This document shows positions 44,262 through 45,482 of a stretch of DNA of 45,482 bases, in pieces. Each line of letters starts with the position of its first letter. Position 1 is the first letter of the stretch. Below the pieces are notes generated by a model. It was not told where the DNA came from. It saw nothing but the letters and a program-made list of their open reading frames with translations, and did no database searches. Source of the DNA: an uncultured Pelagibacteraceae bacterium (lineage in GTDB: Bacteria > Pseudomonadota > Alphaproteobacteria > Pelagibacterales > Pelagibacteraceae); the NCBI GenBank assembly GCA_902588255.1, contig CACIOK010000006.1:1-45482 (forward strand), in the 5' to 3' direction. The translations under genes were made by a program, and so were the position numbers.

Positions 44262-45482
44262 ATGAATATTTATAAAACAAATATAAATAAGTTATTCTAT
44301 ATCTTTTTAACAATTCATTTAATTGTCTGGACATTGATTCCCACATTATCAAATCAGAATTTACCGTTAGATACTATTGAAGCCTTGGCCTGGGGAAGTA
44401 ATCTAGACTGGGGATTTAATAAACATCCCCCAGCTAGCGCATTTTTTGTAGAAATTTTTTATTATATTTTTGGTAGCAATGATTGGGCATATTATTTCTT
44501 AAGTCAAATTTTTATAATATTCTCGTTTTTTATTGTTTGGATAATTTCTTATGAATTTTTAAGAAATCAAAATCTTTCATTGTTTTCAGTATTACTTCTT
44601 GAGGCAATTTATTTTTATAACTTTACATCACCAGAATTTAATGTGAATGTATGTCAGTTACCATTTTGGACACTAACTATTTACTATTCTTGGAAACTTT
44701 ATAGTAAAAAGAATATTGATATTAAAGACTGCATTTTATTAGGTATTTTTGCAGCATTTGGTTTTTTATCCAAATATCTATTTATTTATTTGCTAGTCTC
44801 TATTGATTTATTATTTTTTTATTTAATTTTCATAAAAAAAGAAAGAAAATATAATCATAAGTACATAATATCATTAATAGTTTTTATTGTTTTATTAATT
44901 CCTCATATAATTTGGTTAATACATAATGATTATATTACATTTAGTTATGGGGTTCATAGAACAGGACTAAGTGAACCAAATTTTGTTGATCACTTTAAAT
45001 ATCCAATTATTTTTTTATTTAAGCAAATTATTATATTAATTCCATTTTTTATATTAAGTTTATTTATGGTTTCTAAACTAAAGTTTAATTTTAAATTCAC
45101 AGATAGGAAATTATTTTTTTTACTTGTTATTAATTTATTACCAATTTTTTTGATGTTTCTAACTTCATTAGTTTTAGGAGTAAAAATAAGAACTATGTGG
45201 ATGACACCCTTTTACTTATTTTTTGGTACTTTGTTAGTTTATATTTTCCAAAAGCAAATAGAATTAAAAAAAATAAAAAATTTTTATATTGCTTTCTTTT
45301 TTTTATTTTTACTCTCACCAATTGTTTATTTTTATATTTCAGTGAATCAAACAGATAAAAGAACAGATTATCCTGGCAAATTGATTGCGCAGAAAGTTCA
45401 AAAAAAATGGGATTTAGAATTTGATGAGCCAATAAATGTAGTTTTAGGAAATGAATGGAATGCTGGAAATTTATCATATCAT
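44262..45482 (+). CDS. GT39-type membrane glycosyltransferase (ArnT/PMT-like), 3' truncated by window
   Basis: Open from the ATG at 44262 to the last base (407 codons, no stop). The first periplasmic loop reads LPLDTIEALAWGSNLDWGFNKHPP: an acidic residue pair before a YxxHPP-like motif, the hallmark of GT39/PF13231 transferases that use polyprenyl-phosphate sugars. Roughly ten hydrophobic segments follow, then a soluble region starts near residue 365. Such enzymes modify lipid A, proteins or other surface acceptors from the periplasmic side. A TATAAA (44247-44252) just upstream is a possible -10. It is divergent from dksA across 78 bases. Acceptor and donor are unknown. Confidence 0.85.
   Translation, partial: MNIYKTNINKLFYIFLTIHLIVWTLIPTLSNQNLPLDTIEALAWGSNLDWGFNKHPPASAFFVEIFYYIFGSNDWAYYFLSQIFIIFSFFIVWIISYEFLRNQNLSLFSVLLLEAIYFYNFTSPEFNVNVCQLPFWTLTIYYSWKLYSKKNIDIKDCILLGIFAAFGFLSKYLFIYLLVSIDLLFFYLIFIKKERKYNHKYIISLIVFIVLLIPHIIWLIHNDYITFSYGVHRTGLSEPNFVDHFKYPIIFLFKQIIILIPFFILSLFMVSKLKFNFKFTDRKLFFLLVINLLPIFLMFLTSLVLGVKIRTMWMTPFYLFFGTLLVYIFQKQIELKKIKNFYIAFFFLFLLSPIVYFYISVNQTDKRTDYPGKLIAQKVQKKWDLEFDEPINVVLGNEWNAGNLSYH

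Noticed and set aside
45193-45477. 94-residue minus-strand open frame at the window end
   Set aside because: It is antisense to the GT39-type gene, which has the better coding pattern (membrane helices, recognised motif) and stays open to the window edge.
1-45482. CRISPR arrays, insertion sequences, rRNA genes, thiamine or glycine riboswitches
   Set aside because: None were seen: no regularly spaced repeats, no transposase-like proteins, and the gaps are too short or lack the conserved riboswitch cores.

Overview
This window looks like a piece of a streamlined, very AT-rich marine alphaproteobacterial chromosome of the SAR11 clade (Candidatus Pelagibacter or a close relative). The evidence is the low G+C seen throughout, lysine/asparagine/isoleucine-rich proteins, genes that abut or overlap by 1-20 bases almost everywhere, the alphaproteobacterial order yebC-ruvC-tolQRAB-pal-cpoB-tilS-ftsH-folP-glmM, and a proteorhodopsin gene followed by ferredoxin, ferredoxin reductase and a glutathione transferase. 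This assignment is from recognition only; no database search was possible.

Layout. 2-7142: yebC, a phage-type ruvC-like gene, the complete Tol-Pal envelope system with cpoB, then tilS. 7206-13601: ftsH, folP, glmM, thiD and purA on the + strand, mostly overlapping. 13598-15513 (-): heat-shock sigma factor rpoH and rluD. 15537-15613: tRNA-Arg(UCG). 15627-22324: the most accessory-looking part. It holds a GT87-like membrane glycosyltransferase facing a minus-strand operon of sua5, an ABC-2 exporter pair, a methyltransferase, a radical SAM/SPASM-like enzyme and a GT2 glycosyltransferase; together these may make and export an uncharacterised surface molecule. 22344-28110: xseB, ispA, dxs, aroC, pdxH and ispB (isoprenoids, chorismate, PLP). 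28221-34656: an S49 peptidase, glyQS and ppdK. 34653-36496: nadC and nadA. 36536-36621: tRNA-Leu(GAG). 36630-40752: ygfZ, a dihydroorotase-family gene and prpE. 40968-43770: proteorhodopsin with a blue-type glutamine at the tuning site, then fdx, a TrxR-like FNR and a Nu-class GST. 43767-44183: a dksA-family gene. 44262 to the end: a GT39-type membrane glycosyltransferase that runs off the window.

There is no stretch over 300 bases without a gene. The largest gap (215 bases, 40753-40967) is upstream of proteorhodopsin and holds two adjacent dyads. Two strong intrinsic terminators were noticed, after pal and after proteorhodopsin. Six of seven convergent gene pairs overlap by exactly four bases at a shared TTAA or TTAG stop. 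The best leads are the 16.9-22.3 kb operon, the dyads around -10-like boxes upstream of proteorhodopsin and dksA, the phage-type RuvC replacing a ruvCAB block, and the redox genes beside proteorhodopsin.
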